NCBI GenBank assembly: GCA_023333565.1
Contig: JAJKFH010003165.1
Location: 1,790,629 to 1,854,628, forward strand
Origin: Puffinus mauretanicus
Lineage: Eukaryota; Chordata; Aves; Procellariiformes; Procellariidae
Direction: 5' to 3'
DNA: 64,000 bases
Part shown: positions 1-11,885 of the stretch, in pieces
How the letters are laid out: every line of letters starts with the position of its first letter
Position numbering within the stretch: position 1 is the stretch's first letter
The notes under the pieces: model-generated
The model's input: the letters and a program-made list of their open reading frames with translations, nothing else
Told to the model about the DNA's origin: nothing
The model's database searches: none
Position numbers and translations under genes: made by a program

Positions 1-725
1 ATGCTTATAACTCATGCACACCTCTAATTCTTGAGATTTTTCTAAGAACTATAACATGAAAATTAAAGTATTGTTTTAGAAAAGAGTTTGTTGACTGAAG
101 AAAATGAAACATTCTCAACACTTAATGAGCTGTTACCTACTACCTATGCAACTCCGTATCTATATTCACCTGAATGATGCTGTTGAAACTGTATACAGTA
201 ATGCACCTTAAGCAACCATAAATGAAATTAAATACCTTTCAAGTGGTTTAAGTAACTGGAAAGTTGTTTTTCTCTTTTATAATTGATCTGGGATTCTAAA
301 TTAATGAACCATCTGGAAATTATATGTTTTCAAATTAAAATTGTGCATAGAATGAAAAGATGAGCACATTGAGAAATTTGTAATTTTTGTTTAAAACCTG
401 TATTTAGGATTATTTCAGAGGAGAGTGGTGTTTAAAAAAAGCAATCATTTTCTGTTCAAGCCAACTGACTGATCGCTGTGATAGTTTGGTTCTCCATGTA
501 TTTCTGGTTACCTGCAGTCCTGGGCAAGGCCCAACTCTGACTTCGCTACTTATGCTCAAGATCATTCTACTTCTGGGTTTCTCTAGATGTATACTGCTTC
601 CTGACTGGAATTTTGTCAGGGTAACTGTTGTGGATTTTTCTACAACTCTTTCAAGTGTCTCACAGCCTGAACTGAACTGCCACGTAATTCTGTAGCACAA
701 GATTCAGTTAAATCCAGTGTTTTCC

Positions 726-751
726 GTATGGCACTGGTCTCAGTGCCATAC
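726..751. repeat. Perfect 11-bp hairpin
   Basis: GTATGGCACTG and its exact reverse complement are separated by a 4-base loop, GTCT. The next base pair outward fails, so the structure ends sharply. It is too short for a typical microRNA precursor, and I see no flanking element that explains it. Confidence 0.85.
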
Positions 752-2155
752 TTGTGGGTAAATACAGATAAACTGCACATACCTGCTTCTCTGTTTTACC
801 GACGACTTCATATACTGGTGACTTTACTCATTTTTTAATTTACCACTCCAAAACTTGCTGGGCAGGCCCACATAGACCCAGTGGGTCTGGTGCTTTCAGG
901 AAATGCCAGATTTATTGCATCTGCTCTAAGCAGGGGGTATTCATGTATACCCACAAAAGTCCTAGCTTGTGCAATAACATTCTTCACAGTTGTTTCTTGG
1001 TACAAGTGGACTCATTTTGGGTAAGACCCTGGTTTGCAATGGAATGTTCTTGGAAATTATTAAACTTCCTGGGACACTTCACCACCTGGTAGTTACCGGA
1101 CAAGTTACATTATCAAGGTAAAACCAAATGATGGATCCGGTCTGTTACAAAAGTGGTCATCAGTCAGGTTTCACATGCGCTTCCAACTGCATTATCACCT
1201 TTACTATTGCCTCTTCCTCTGGGCTGTGAAGGAATGGTGTTCTTACTCGTCACCCGCTCTGACATGTTAAGTAAATGAAACAGCAGCAAAGCGTACACAG
1301 CGGGGATACCATAGCCTAGAAGACTTTAGCTTCAGCATTTTAGAAGTCATCACTGACATCACCGCTGCTATGGGGTTTTTTTGTGCATGTGCACATATGA
1401 TGTAGCAATCCTAGTGATTAGTGGGCTATTAGCAAAGAAGGATTTTGCTCCAAATGCTCCTTTGAGCGTTGTCGTAAATGCATCTCTGTTCTAAGCAAAG
1501 AAAGAAAGGATCTGATGAAGCAGACTGAGCTTTGCTGTGCAACCTTAACAACTCTTTTAGATAGCAGCTTTATCAAGTTGCTCTGAATTTCTCTGATTTT
1601 TCTCTGTAGCTTTTAAGCCCTTCAGATAACAGAAAGCTGGTGATGGCTCTCTTGGAATAACTGGCGTGATTTGGCTGTATACTTATTTGCTGTGGGAGAG
1701 GCAGAGACGTTCTGTTGCAACAGAACTGGTAGGACCCAGTACATCATGACCTGGGTCCTGCTCAGCAGCGCTCAGTGCTGCTGGTATATGAGTGATTAAT
1801 TAATGCTTAATAAGAAACTAGCAAAGACCATGCATGATAAGAAACAGCCCTGAAGTTGTTGTAACAGTTTTACAAAGCAACAAAAAGTGTGAAGTTTATT
1901 CTGCGTACAGATAGGTGCTTGAAATGTCATTGCAGCTGTCACTCTTCATTCCTGCTCTGACAGCTGTAAGTTCAAGATAAATACAAAGGTTCTGCTTGAA
2001 GGGGAAGGAGACTTAAAGAAGGATGATAAAGGGTTTGGGGATCTGTAGTTGGTTTACTGTGTGGAGAAACAAAGGATTAGATCATACATCAGGTCTATTC
2101 TATCCAGTATTCAAGGCACTTTAGATACCAACCAGTGCCGCGAGCCCCCCGTGGT

Positions 2156-2185
2156 GGTGTTAAGACACCTTAGCAGGCAGGTGTC
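2156..2185. repeat. Overlapping alternative hairpins
   Basis: GGTGT/ACACC forms a small stem around TAAG. The second arm of that stem also lies inside GACACCT (2164-2170), which pairs perfectly with AGGTGTC (2179-2185). The two folds use the same bases and so exclude each other. No function is known to me. Confidence 0.6.
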
Positions 2186-2247
2186 GGTTAATGATTTGTG
2201 CTGTTTCAGTATGGCTTCCAATTCTGTAACTATTCTTTATGTTAATG

Positions 2248-2272
2248 CTGGACATGCGTGTTGCACGTCCAG
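2248..2272. repeat. 10-bp hairpin with one mismatch
   Basis: CTGGACATGC and GCACGTCCAG flank the 5-base loop GTGTT. Nine of ten positions pair, the exception being one A opposite C. It lies about 90 bp before another hairpin and about 60 bp after an overlapping pair. Confidence 0.7.
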
Positions 2273-2360
2273 TCCTTTTTCTTACTTTGTTGTTTGCCTC
2301 AACAACTTAGTGTGGAAGTGGGCTATAGAGTCTAGGTAATGAGGCACCGTGTTTTCCTTC

Positions 2361-2384
2361 CCAATTCACATATTTGTGAATTGG
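2361..2384. repeat. Perfect 10-bp hairpin
   Basis: CCAATTCACA and TGTGAATTGG flank the 4-base loop TATT. It is the last of a set of small inverted repeats between 2.15 and 2.39 kb. Confidence 0.8.
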
Positions 2385-2411
2385 CCAATCCCCCTGCCCC
2401 CTTTCCCCTTA

Positions 2412-2437
2412 CCCCCCCCCCCCCAAAAAAAAAAAAA
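2412..2437 (+). repeat. Poly-C then poly-A tract
   Basis: About 13 C residues are followed directly by about 13 A residues. This is a simple-sequence tract and is likely to vary in length between individuals and to be error-prone in assembly. Confidence 0.85.
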
Positions 2438-5400
2438 CCCAAAGGAAGTGCATGCATATACAGCTATTGCTAGTCTAACAATAACAGACCCCAGGATGCT
2501 ATATAGTCCTTTACCCTAAAGCAACTCTGTAGGAAATAGTGTTGCAGCATTGTACCAACAGTGTAGCAAAGCTCAATGCAATGCCTTAGGGATCTCGTTT
2601 ATTTTAAAGTTTCACTTATTCTCCCTCTCATACTCATGCGCACCAATGTGCATGTGTCCCAGTAGTCTGTCTAGTGTTCAGACATGAAGATGTGTGTATC
2701 CAGGTGGCCTGGTCAGGTTTCCTTGCCATGACAGATAGATCATCTCCTGGATTCTTCATAGCTTGGTGACCGTGTGCTGGTTTCTGACAGGGATTACTCT
2801 CTGTTCTCCTCCTTTTCTCTTGAGCCGCCAAGATCTACTCACTGGCCTTTGTCTCCTCATCTGGGAGTCCTGCCTGAGAAGTGAGTGTCCTGAAGATGTA
2901 CAGGGACCTTGGTGATGGGCTAGCCAAGATGCCACCATTACCTGCCATTCTCACAGCCCTTCCTCTGCTGCGCCTGCACCAGACATTCCCTTCCATTCCC
3001 CATCTGTACAGGTCTTAACTTACCTATTAAGTACAGTTCTGTGTGCCTCAAAATACCAGCCTGTCTGCAGTAAGGTGTCCAGCATTGAGGGATGTTGTCA
3101 CTCTGTGCAGTTGTGTTATTGCAAAACAGTGATATAGTCAAGGTGCCTTAAGACTGAGGTAGGACAGCACAATCCTCTTGCCATGCTGGTGCAGACAGCC
3201 AAATGTGATTGTAAAGCTGCATGTTATTTTATAGTAGAATGTGTATCTTTGTTTGTTTTGAGAAAATATTAGAAGTCTGAAAGCTATTACAAAGGGGTTG
3301 TTCTACTCTTGTGGCCTGATCAGGTGAACCTCAAAGACAGCTTCAGGGGAGAGGTCCTGAAAGTTACTTCATAATTATCTGTATTTCCAGGCAGCAAAAT
3401 AATTTCTCAGACTTATGTAGGGAAGAAGATTGGTCTCATAGCTTTTTATATACTTATCTGGGGTTCTGTCACAACACTGCAAACAAAAAAAATACGTTTT
3501 ATGGTGCAACATAGAATTGCACTGAAAAAATCTAGGCCAAAGTAATGGTGTGGTTTTAAAACTAAGCACTCTGAAGTTGGATGGCTGAAGATGTTACTAC
3601 CCACAAGATGTTACTACACCCATCCCCCCATCCTCCCTCTCTGCTGGGAGAGTGGTCTTTGTAATTATTTCCTAGCCCACTTCTATTAAAAATCATCTGG
3701 ATTAGCCCAAGAAGTTTTCCTGGTGGCACAGAGAGATATTCTTAATTTAAAAAAAAAATAAATTCCTTTATACGCATCCACCTGCCCTTGTGTTTCCTCA
3801 GATTTGCTTGTAGAGCCAGGTTAGCCAAAAGCCAGGGATTAAGTTAGCTTGAATCATTCGGGCATGAGTTGGGAAGTCCTTGGCTGAGCAAGTGAGCCCG
3901 CAGGCCTGAAGGGGCAGCCATCTCCTGAAGACGGGCTGTGAAGGACCACTTGGGAGGGGTGACCTCTTCCTCCAGAACAGCCCAATCCACAGAGTCCTCC
4001 TGAAATCCACACACTGCCTTATGCCTGGTCCCCACTCGATCTGTTCTTACTGGACTATACCAATTTGGAAAGGGTGTTTTGACAACACCTGGTGTGAATG
4101 CATTAACCTCTAGCTTCTAGAAATAGTCACATCTGTCCAGAAACTGGGTGCACAGGTCAGGCCTCAGGCAGTATCTTTCCAATTATAATTTGAAGCACTT
4201 GTGTGTCTGTACTCCGTATCAGTGTCTTCAGTAAGTTTTTTTCTAAGGATTGAATGCACAGTGTTTTTGAGGCAATTATGACTGTGTTATCGCTATGGAA
4301 ATGTCAGACTGATACATTAACTGAAACACTTAGAAAGCAAAGAACTATTTTAATTTGCTAGTGATAAAGCCGTCACTTTTCTTGAAGAGAATGCAGCATG
4401 TGCAAGTGTTGATTCCTGTGACCCCCTTCTCCTCACCATTCTTACTTTGTCCTCTCCTGCCTACATGTCCCCTGTCCCTGCACCCTCCGATCACTCCATC
4501 CATCGGATCCTATGAGTAGCAGCTTTCCTTTGGGGGCCAGCTCCCTCTGCGAACCCACAGAGGGAATGGCAGGAACCTTATTTGGACTTCCCATGGGGGA
4601 ACAAGTTGCTGAGGCTGCTCCTGGACTAGCTTGCAGCTCTGTTTATTAGTGTATACCTTTTTTTTTTTGGAAGAGCAATACACAGCAACAAAATGGTCAA
4701 CTTTAAACTTGCACAATATCTTTTACAACCATGGTTACACTCAGATCTTTTGAGAAATCTACTGTACATCCTTTCGCTTTGTGCAGTGTCTTTCATTTCT
4801 ATGCATGGCAACACTGTACATGGATGTCATTGGGACCCAGTCCGTCCCCAGCTTATGCTCTGTGCACCTCTGCACCTGCTCCTCTAGTTCATAGTCTCTG
4901 AGCAGGGAGAACAGCGGCAGTATTTGCAAGGTCTGAAGTGTTTTATTCTCTGTGTTGGTTGTTGGCTAAGTACACATCAAGGTAGCCTTTTGGAAAGACT
5001 GGAAAAATCTGTGTGCCCACTGACAGTTCTAGTGGGCTAAGTTAAATCTTCTCAACTTCTGAATAAGAGTTTCCATGGAAAGTTCACTATGATTTGGCTG
5101 ATAGACTTGGCTGCTATAACTTCAGCATGTTAGCCTGCATTTCTGAAGCAAACAAATATGGTATGTATATGTTGAAGTAACTAATACAAATCTCCTCCTG
5201 AAGAAGCAAGTGTATTGAGCAAAAACTTTGTATGAAAGACCCAGTATGTATTCAGAATTCCAAGACTGCGCCATGTTAGAAATCCTGCTTTTGTTAGGTT
5301 AACATGTTTGTGTAATTAGTGTGAATTTGGAAACCCTTGCAGAAGAGTTGATGGAACAAGAAAGCCACATGATGAACTGCTGTACAAAAACTGCTGCTCT

Positions 5401-8400
5401 GGAAGTGGGTTTTCACTGCATCTTCAAGCACTGCTTGCTTTGGGAAGGTGGCTGTGTCCAAATTACACTTAACAGCTCTGCTTTCTGTGTTTTGTGCTCA
5501 CTGGTGATGATTTCTAGTGATTACTTCTTGCCTGCTTTAAGCTCTAAAGTATGTTCTTGCTGCTGTTGCATCCACAGACCTAGCGCAGCAACCGGGACGT
5601 GTGCTGCGCTCTGTCAGACACGCTCGTCAGGGTTCGTCTCTGAGTTTTATGTAAAGAGACCTTGGAGGATGCTCTCCTCGCAGAGACTATGCAATCCCAG
5701 AAGATGGAGTGGCAGTGAAATATGACTTGAGAAGAAAAAGGCCCAGCGTTTCAGATCCCGTGTTTAATTTGGGAACTGGCAGTTAGCAAAAGCACCCATT
5801 AGCTTGGAAATGTGTTATCATAATTAGTGAGAAACAAAGAATATGGGACCCCTGAATACCATTTTAATTAAAATCATTTTTCAGAGAAGAACAGCATTTT
5901 AAACGCATGCTATCTTGGCAGCCCTGAGAGGAATATTAGTAGCAATATGAACTAGAAACTTTGACAGTCACCTTTGGAGAAAGAACGGCTCAAACTGCTG
6001 GGCACAGTCAGATATGCCCTTTCCAGATCCATGTGGAGCTGTAATGAAGTTACTGCCCTGCTCCCAGAAGTTACTGATTTCTCAGCTGAGTAATTGAAGA
6101 CGTGAGCACTTACATTTCGTTGTGATAAAATGAGTTTGCTTAAATCCCCCAGCTGAGGCAGTGCTGATTTCCGACTGAGGTGAGGTAGCTAACAGCTGTG
6201 GCCAATAGCTTTTAAACAGCCCTCACTTGATTGCTTATAATTGCCTAATTATAGTTTGAGTCAATTAAAAAATATACTTCTACTTAAACTCTCATTAACT
6301 CATGTTGGAGTTGGGGCTGCTGCCTTCAAAATCAACTTTTTTAAATAACAAAAAAAAATTGCATTCCTTTTATTCTCAAACACTGCTAAATCCGTTTCCG
6401 CAAATTGCAATATTGTACGTTAAGTCAGAGCAAAAAGTGCTAAAATGTGGAAAATATTGGCATCCAGAACCAAGATCCTAGGGCAGATTCTCTTTCGTTT
6501 CATCAAAAATTGGCAAGTGTATGAAAGAAAATATTTATCTTTGTTGTTTGTGATTCCAAGCGCCCCCTTGTCTACTCCTCTGGACTTTCTCTTCATTTTT
6601 GCTGTCAGTCATCAAGGCTGTGGCTTTATGAGCCTTTGCTGGCTGACTAGTTGCTGAGGTTGTTTTGTTTCTCCTTTCCAGGGGCCCCTGACTCAGGAGC
6701 CTCCAGCTTTGAAGCATCAGTGCTAGTAGGAAGGCTAAACTTAAACAACATCTGTTTTGTCATGTCTTTGTCCAAAGACACCCTGACAGCTCAGAGGCTT
6801 CTCTGCTCATTTGCTACATTCTGAACTGCCCTAAAACCTACATGTTTGGTTTATGTCAGCATTGGTAAAATAAATCCACGCATGTTTATCCAGCACAATC
6901 TTGTTATACTTTAATAATAATTTCTGCTTTCCCAGCGTCCTCAAGACTGTTGATACTGTGGAAAGTCACTGATATGACGTGGCGAGGTGGTAAGAATTAC
7001 ACTGTGAGAAAGCCCTGTAAACATAAAAACTGTCATTTGCGTATGAACACATTTGCATGTATAAACCCAGCCTTTTGACTTGGAGTGTACTTTGAGATGA
7101 CAACAGCTACGCAGGTTTAAAAACTACATAAGCCGTAGCATTCAACTCTTTCGTAACTGTGAATTCAGATTGCATCTCAGAAATGCCGTTAGCTCGTGGT
7201 TGCTGAGAAGTCGTGGATGAATCACTGCTGTCAGCAGCAGAGCAGTCCAGGTTGGGGAGGTTTTCTGTTTCTGCTGCCTCTGTGGCAGATGTGGGAGCAA
7301 GGAGTGAGAAAGAACAGCTGAGGACCTTGGTGGCTTTCTCTGGGACTAGACAAAGTCTATGATGCGAGGAGAAGAGACTATACTAAGAAGGATTGGGTTG
7401 GTAAGGGGAACAGTGGTACCTGAAATACAAGGACATGTTTAGGTCAGTATTTTGCCTCTGTGATGAAAATAGGGAGGGTGGAGGTTGCCCCAGAGCTGGA
7501 CACATCCCCTGAACCCAACAAATAATCACTGCTCTGCATTCCACAATACGTAGCTTTGAAGTAATGCATGTCAAACTGGACAGTAATGGAGGGAAAATTA
7601 CCATTTACTGGGGATTAAACAGATGTGACATTTGTTAATATGCAATGAGCAAGGCTGATGTCGTAGCAAATACAAATCCATGGAAAACTGAGTGAATTAC
7701 TGTAACTCTTAATGGGTTTCTGAGGAATCTCCTCTATGCCTGGTAAGAACCTTTCTTTTATTAGTTTGAGACCATCAGAACAGGTTATCTGCCCTGTGGG
7801 GGTTATTAACATATGCCAAGAACATCAAGATAATATCAGGAACACAGAATGAGAAATAATAATTTAGGGACTGAAATGTGATGGCCTCAGGGGAACATGT
7901 GGACTGGTGACTGGATAGAGTGGTAAACCAAATATTACTGGGGGTTTTCTTTCCAACTATGCCACAAATAGCTTTGTGGCCAAGAACCCCATTTAACTGC
8001 ACGAGTCTATAATGAAAGTATTCATGTTTGCCTACCTTCAACGTGTGTCAAATCTTTGATAGTGAAAGGCTTTGGGATATTACAATGTAAGATACTGAAG
8101 ATGCGCAAGGCTTATCATATATCTTAGCCACAAACATCCCCATAAGCAAAAAGCTTACACGAGGTTGACCCTTTTTCCTGAATGAAGCAGTGCTTTATTT
8201 TGTTAACATGTTGCCCTTCTTTCATTCACAAAGATTTTTGCTTACCAAAAGAGTGCTGTTATGAAATGGATATTTATGAATTAGTGTCTTAAATTATATT
8301 TATTCTATTCCACCGACTTCATAGTAAAATGAGGATCTGGCAGAAAACATGTCTGATAGCTTCAGTCTATGTCATTCACTTGGACATTTTTGCAACAGGG

Positions 8401-9114
8401 AATATCCCTGGCTGTGTGCACACCAAATATCCTTCTTGAGCTCTTCATGTGTTGCTTTAGTATAGTAACCACATGGAGGATCAAAACAAAGGGATTACAG
8501 GAAGAGAGGGATTTGAAGGTTGATGTCATATCTATTCACACATGTATATATAGCCTGCATTACTGCTAAATTCTTGGGGCTATTTTTACAGATAAATAGC
8601 GGGCTATATGTAAGCAAGTTGACTGATAATGCTTCTAGCAAGAACAAAAAAGTGACTGTAACTGCAGTTTTAACTGCAATAGACTGATACGCATTAGTTT
8701 CCTTTATACTATAGCAAAAAAAAAAAGGCATCTGTGGAGAGCAGTTAAGAAAACAAAGTAATTTGAATACACAGATGTAATAAAAAAGAAGACTTCACAT
8801 TTGAAGGAAATTTTTAAAAGTGACAAGGGAAGCATTTAGTGAAAGGGCATAGTATTAGCGTGATCGTAAATGGAGTGACTGGGACAGGCTGACATGGTTG
8901 TAAGTAAACTTGGGTTTAAAAGCTCCTTGTTTTTGCAGCTAGCTGTGAAACAAACACAGTGAGGGGAAGGAAGTCATGTCTGGACCTTCTGTAGGTGGGT
9001 ATCTGGGTTTTCTTTCTATACATGAAGCAGCTGGGAACAGAGGATTCATCATTTCTGTCTTCTCATTCAAAGTTTGTCCCGTTATAACTGTGTAATGTAA
9101 GAGAGAACAAAAAA

Positions 9115-9152
9115 AGATACTAAAGATTGCTTAAGATACTAAAAATTGCTTA
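9115..9152 (+). repeat. 19-bp tandem duplication
   Basis: Two adjacent 19-base copies beginning AGATACTAAA and ending TTGCTTA differ at one position. It looks like a recent local slippage or duplication event. Confidence 0.85.
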
Positions 9153-11411
9153 ACCAGTCCAGAAGTGAAAGATTTAAGCTGTAGATTTTCCATTGAGTTT
9201 TGGAAGACACTACAAAAAAGAATTAAAAATGTCTGTCCCACAGAAAATGTGGAAGCAAACTCCATTTTTGCCACTGCATTGACATAAAAAGTAACCCCGT
9301 GTTTCAGTAATAGGTCATGACAGTAAAACTGTTGTCACAGAGGCCAGACAGATAGAGTTTTTGAGCAGAATTTAGGATGCCCACTGACTTCACTTGTTTG
9401 AAAGCTGAGTATTGATTTACACTTATTCTGTCTCACAAGAAAGCACAACAAACCTACAAATTCACTAATCAGCTGAAAAATACGAACATATATTTATTGT
9501 CTAGATATGCTTTTTAAATTCCCTCTTTTGTTATTGCCTGACATTATAAGAGTGTTGCTATTTCTGTCCTGATTTTTTGGGATATGCTCTTAATACCTAT
9601 GACAGAATCCAGCTGAGTATACATGGATGGATACCTAATAGAAGCGAAGAGCTGAAGAATCTTTATTTAAGAATCTGTTGCCTCTACAGTTCTGAATTTT
9701 TTTTGCCAATCTTCTTATTTAAAAGTCAGAAATTCAAAGCCTTTGGTAAGGGATATACTGTTAGCTAAATAAAGCGTAGGGTTGGCTGAAGTTAAGATAC
9801 CTCCATGGCTGTTGTTTCCTCTCCTGGTCCCTTACAGCAGCCACCTGCTGCTGAAAACCAGAGCTTTTAGTTTCTGAGTTATATTTTTGCTCTTCTCTAT
9901 TCTACTGGGGCAGTTTGGAAATGTAATTTAATGTAATGAGTCACAAGCTCAGTTTCATCACATGAAGATCAGGCAAAAACAGCCATCAATTATGGCAAGG
10001 GATTTTGTCCCACTCATCTCTCTAGCTCCCTAGTTTGTTTCCCCATTTCAGTCAGGGTAAGTCACCTCACGACAGAGATCTGGAAGCAACGTTTGGGCAC
10101 AACTAATTCCTTGTTCTCTTCATAATAGGCCTGCTCAGTGCTTACATTTAAAATAAATTTGCAGATGTCAGCTGAGCTGTGCATCTCTCTGTTGGATAAT
10201 ACCTGTAGGGTGAAGGCTTGAGCAGCATGCCAGAGCCGCAGGTCCCTCCAAAGGATCTGCTTCTGCTTCAGTGGAGCTATTAATCTCTTGTCAGTAGAGA
10301 AGGACGGTCCTGTTCACTATCAAAGAGAGGATCCCGGTGCTTTATTGCAGGTGGGCCCAGAGGAGAGGAGGTGTTGGTATACTCTTGGAGTCAGCGTGGG
10401 GAAAACAGCAAAGAGGGGTCATTATAGAATGCATCTGGGAATTGCAGGTGTCTTGTTTTCATTACACATTTCAGAAACACAAATTAGTACGTTATTTTTA
10501 TGCATTGCTTAAGAGGGAAATGATATAACCTTTCTCTGCAATTGTAAATCTCCCAAGTGTGGCCTAAGTTACACAAGCTAAATGGCTTTCTTAAGATCTA
10601 TGTCCTTGACAATGTACTTGCAGTGCTGTTGTTGATTTATGCTCTCATGTTTGTCGTGTTTTACAAATGCAAATATTTTCTCAGGTATTTAAAAAGCCAC
10701 ATCCCTGTTTTAAGTAAAAAATATCCATCCCTCACCCTTCTAATTATACAGAATAAATGCTTTCAGAAATTCCAGCTTGAACAGAGCAGCAAACAATAAA
10801 TAAATCATATATCCAGTAATATATCCAGCAAAGAGCCTATTAGTTGAATAAATACATCCATAACATTTTTACAGAACATTGCCACATAAAACGCCTCACT
10901 TGTTCTCTGCCTCTGCTCTCTCCAGCTTCTCACAAAATTTAATAAGATGTCAATAGACTTAAGCTGAAGACCAAAATTCTTTGTATTTGGGAAATGACAC
11001 TGAAAAAATTAACGGACATGATGAAAATGACTGTGAGTGTATGCAAGTTTGATCACAGACTAGAATTTTCCTGGTTTCTGGAAGGTGTCTAGCATGGGAC
11101 AGGTTCCTGAGCAGGAGCCTGCGGTACCATAGATCTTCCCTGGCATCCTGAGTGGTTAGTGCAAACAAGTGCCGTGTTGTCTGGATGCAATGATGAAGAA
11201 GGTATTCAAGCCACATAACAGACTTCCGTGGATGCTTTTCAATTGCTGCAATTAAAATGAAGGCCAAACCAATGTAACGTATTGTTGAGGTTTAACACCA
11301 GTCAGCAACCAAGCATCACACAGCCGCTCGCTCACCCTCTCCCCCCGATGGGATGGGGGAGAGAATCTGAAGAGCAAAAGTAAGAAAACTCATGGGTTGA
11401 GATAAGAACAG

Positions 11412-11417
11412 TTTAAT
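11412..11417 (-). terminator. LTR polyadenylation signal ATTAAA
   Basis: TTTAAT on the plus strand reads ATTAAA on the minus strand. It lies about 210 bases after the LTR TATA box and about 130 bases before the LTR end, which is the usual place for the R-region signal. Confidence 0.5.
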
Positions 11418-11436
11418 ACTTGAAATAAAATGTAGC

Positions 11437-11479
<43 letters not shown>
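11437..11479 (+). repeat. (AAT)n microsatellite, about 14 units
   Basis: A nearly pure trinucleotide array interrupts the LTR, with one AGT variant just after it. The neighbouring chance frames that look like poly-Ile or poly-Leu come from this array and are not genes. Confidence 0.95.
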
Positions 11480-11499
11480 GTAATGAAAAGGAAAACAAC

Positions 11500-11517
11500 G
11501 AGAGAGAGAGAGAGAGG
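11500..11517 (+). repeat. (GA)n microsatellite
   Basis: A short GA dinucleotide run lies inside the LTR, 20 bases from the AAT array. Confidence 0.9.
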
Positions 11518-11623
11518 AACAAAATCCAGGAAAAACAAGTGGTGCAACCAGTCACCACCCGCTGACGGATGCCCAGCCAGTCCCGGAGCAGCGATCGCTG
11601 CCCCCCAGCCAGCTACCCCCAGC

Positions 11624-11630
11624 TTATATA
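11624..11630 (-). promoter_or_regulatory. LTR TATA box
   Basis: TTATATA on the plus strand gives TATATAA on the minus strand, in the U3 region of the LTR. It could still start transcription toward lower coordinates. Confidence 0.55.
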
Positions 11631-11637
11631 CTGAGCA

Positions 11638-11645
11638 TGACGTCA
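11638..11645. promoter_or_regulatory. CRE-like palindrome TGACGTCA in LTR U3
   Basis: This is a perfect consensus cAMP-response element (CREB/ATF site), 7 bases upstream of the TATA box in minus-strand sense. Whether it works is inference. Confidence 0.55.
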
Positions 11646-11885
11646 TATGGTATGGAATATCCCTCTGGCCAGTTTGGGTCAGCTGTCCCGGCTGTGCCCC
11701 CTCCCAGCTTCTTGTGCACCTGGCAGAGCATGGGAAGCTGAAAAGGCCTTGACTGTGTGTAAGCACTACTTAGCAACAACTAAAACATCAGTGTTATCAA
11801 CATTCTTCTCATCCTAAATCCAAAACACAGCACTATGCCAGCTGCTAGGAAGAAAATTAACTCTATCCCAGCCAAATCCAAGACA

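Larger units (their letters stand above)
1..11282. other. Non-coding stretch, no gene seen
   Basis: I found no exon with a convincing combination of acceptor, open frame and donor on either strand. The stretch is AT-rich with ordinary short chance open frames. What it does hold is listed separately: small hairpins near 0.7 kb and 2.2-2.4 kb, a poly-C/poly-A run at 2.4 kb and a 19-bp tandem duplication at 9.1 kb. A short direct repeat of GATGTTACTAC also occurs near 3.59-3.61 kb. It could be intergenic, or intron of a gene lying outside the window. Confidence 0.5.
11283..11885 (-). mobile_element. Solo LTR of an avian endogenous retrovirus
   Basis: Read on the minus strand, the element starts TGTCTTGGATTTGGCTGGGA and ends with CCTCAACA, giving the TG...CA termini of an LTR. 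I recall this start (a TGG...TTTGGCTGGGATAGAGTTAA pattern) as that of a widespread bird LTR, probably ERVL-type, but cannot confirm the family name. In minus-strand order it has a CRE-like TGACGTCA, a TATA box, an ATTAAA polyadenylation signal and a short U5. No internal retroviral genes flank it, so it is a solo LTR left by recombination. The flanks share only a 3-base TAT, so the target duplication is decayed or was short. The LTR has gained an AAT microsatellite between its TATA box and its polyadenylation signal. Confidence 0.82.

Noticed and set aside
11316..11766. Open frames with long Ile/Leu or Ser/Leu runs
   Set aside because: They are translations of the AAT and GA microsatellites inside the LTR.
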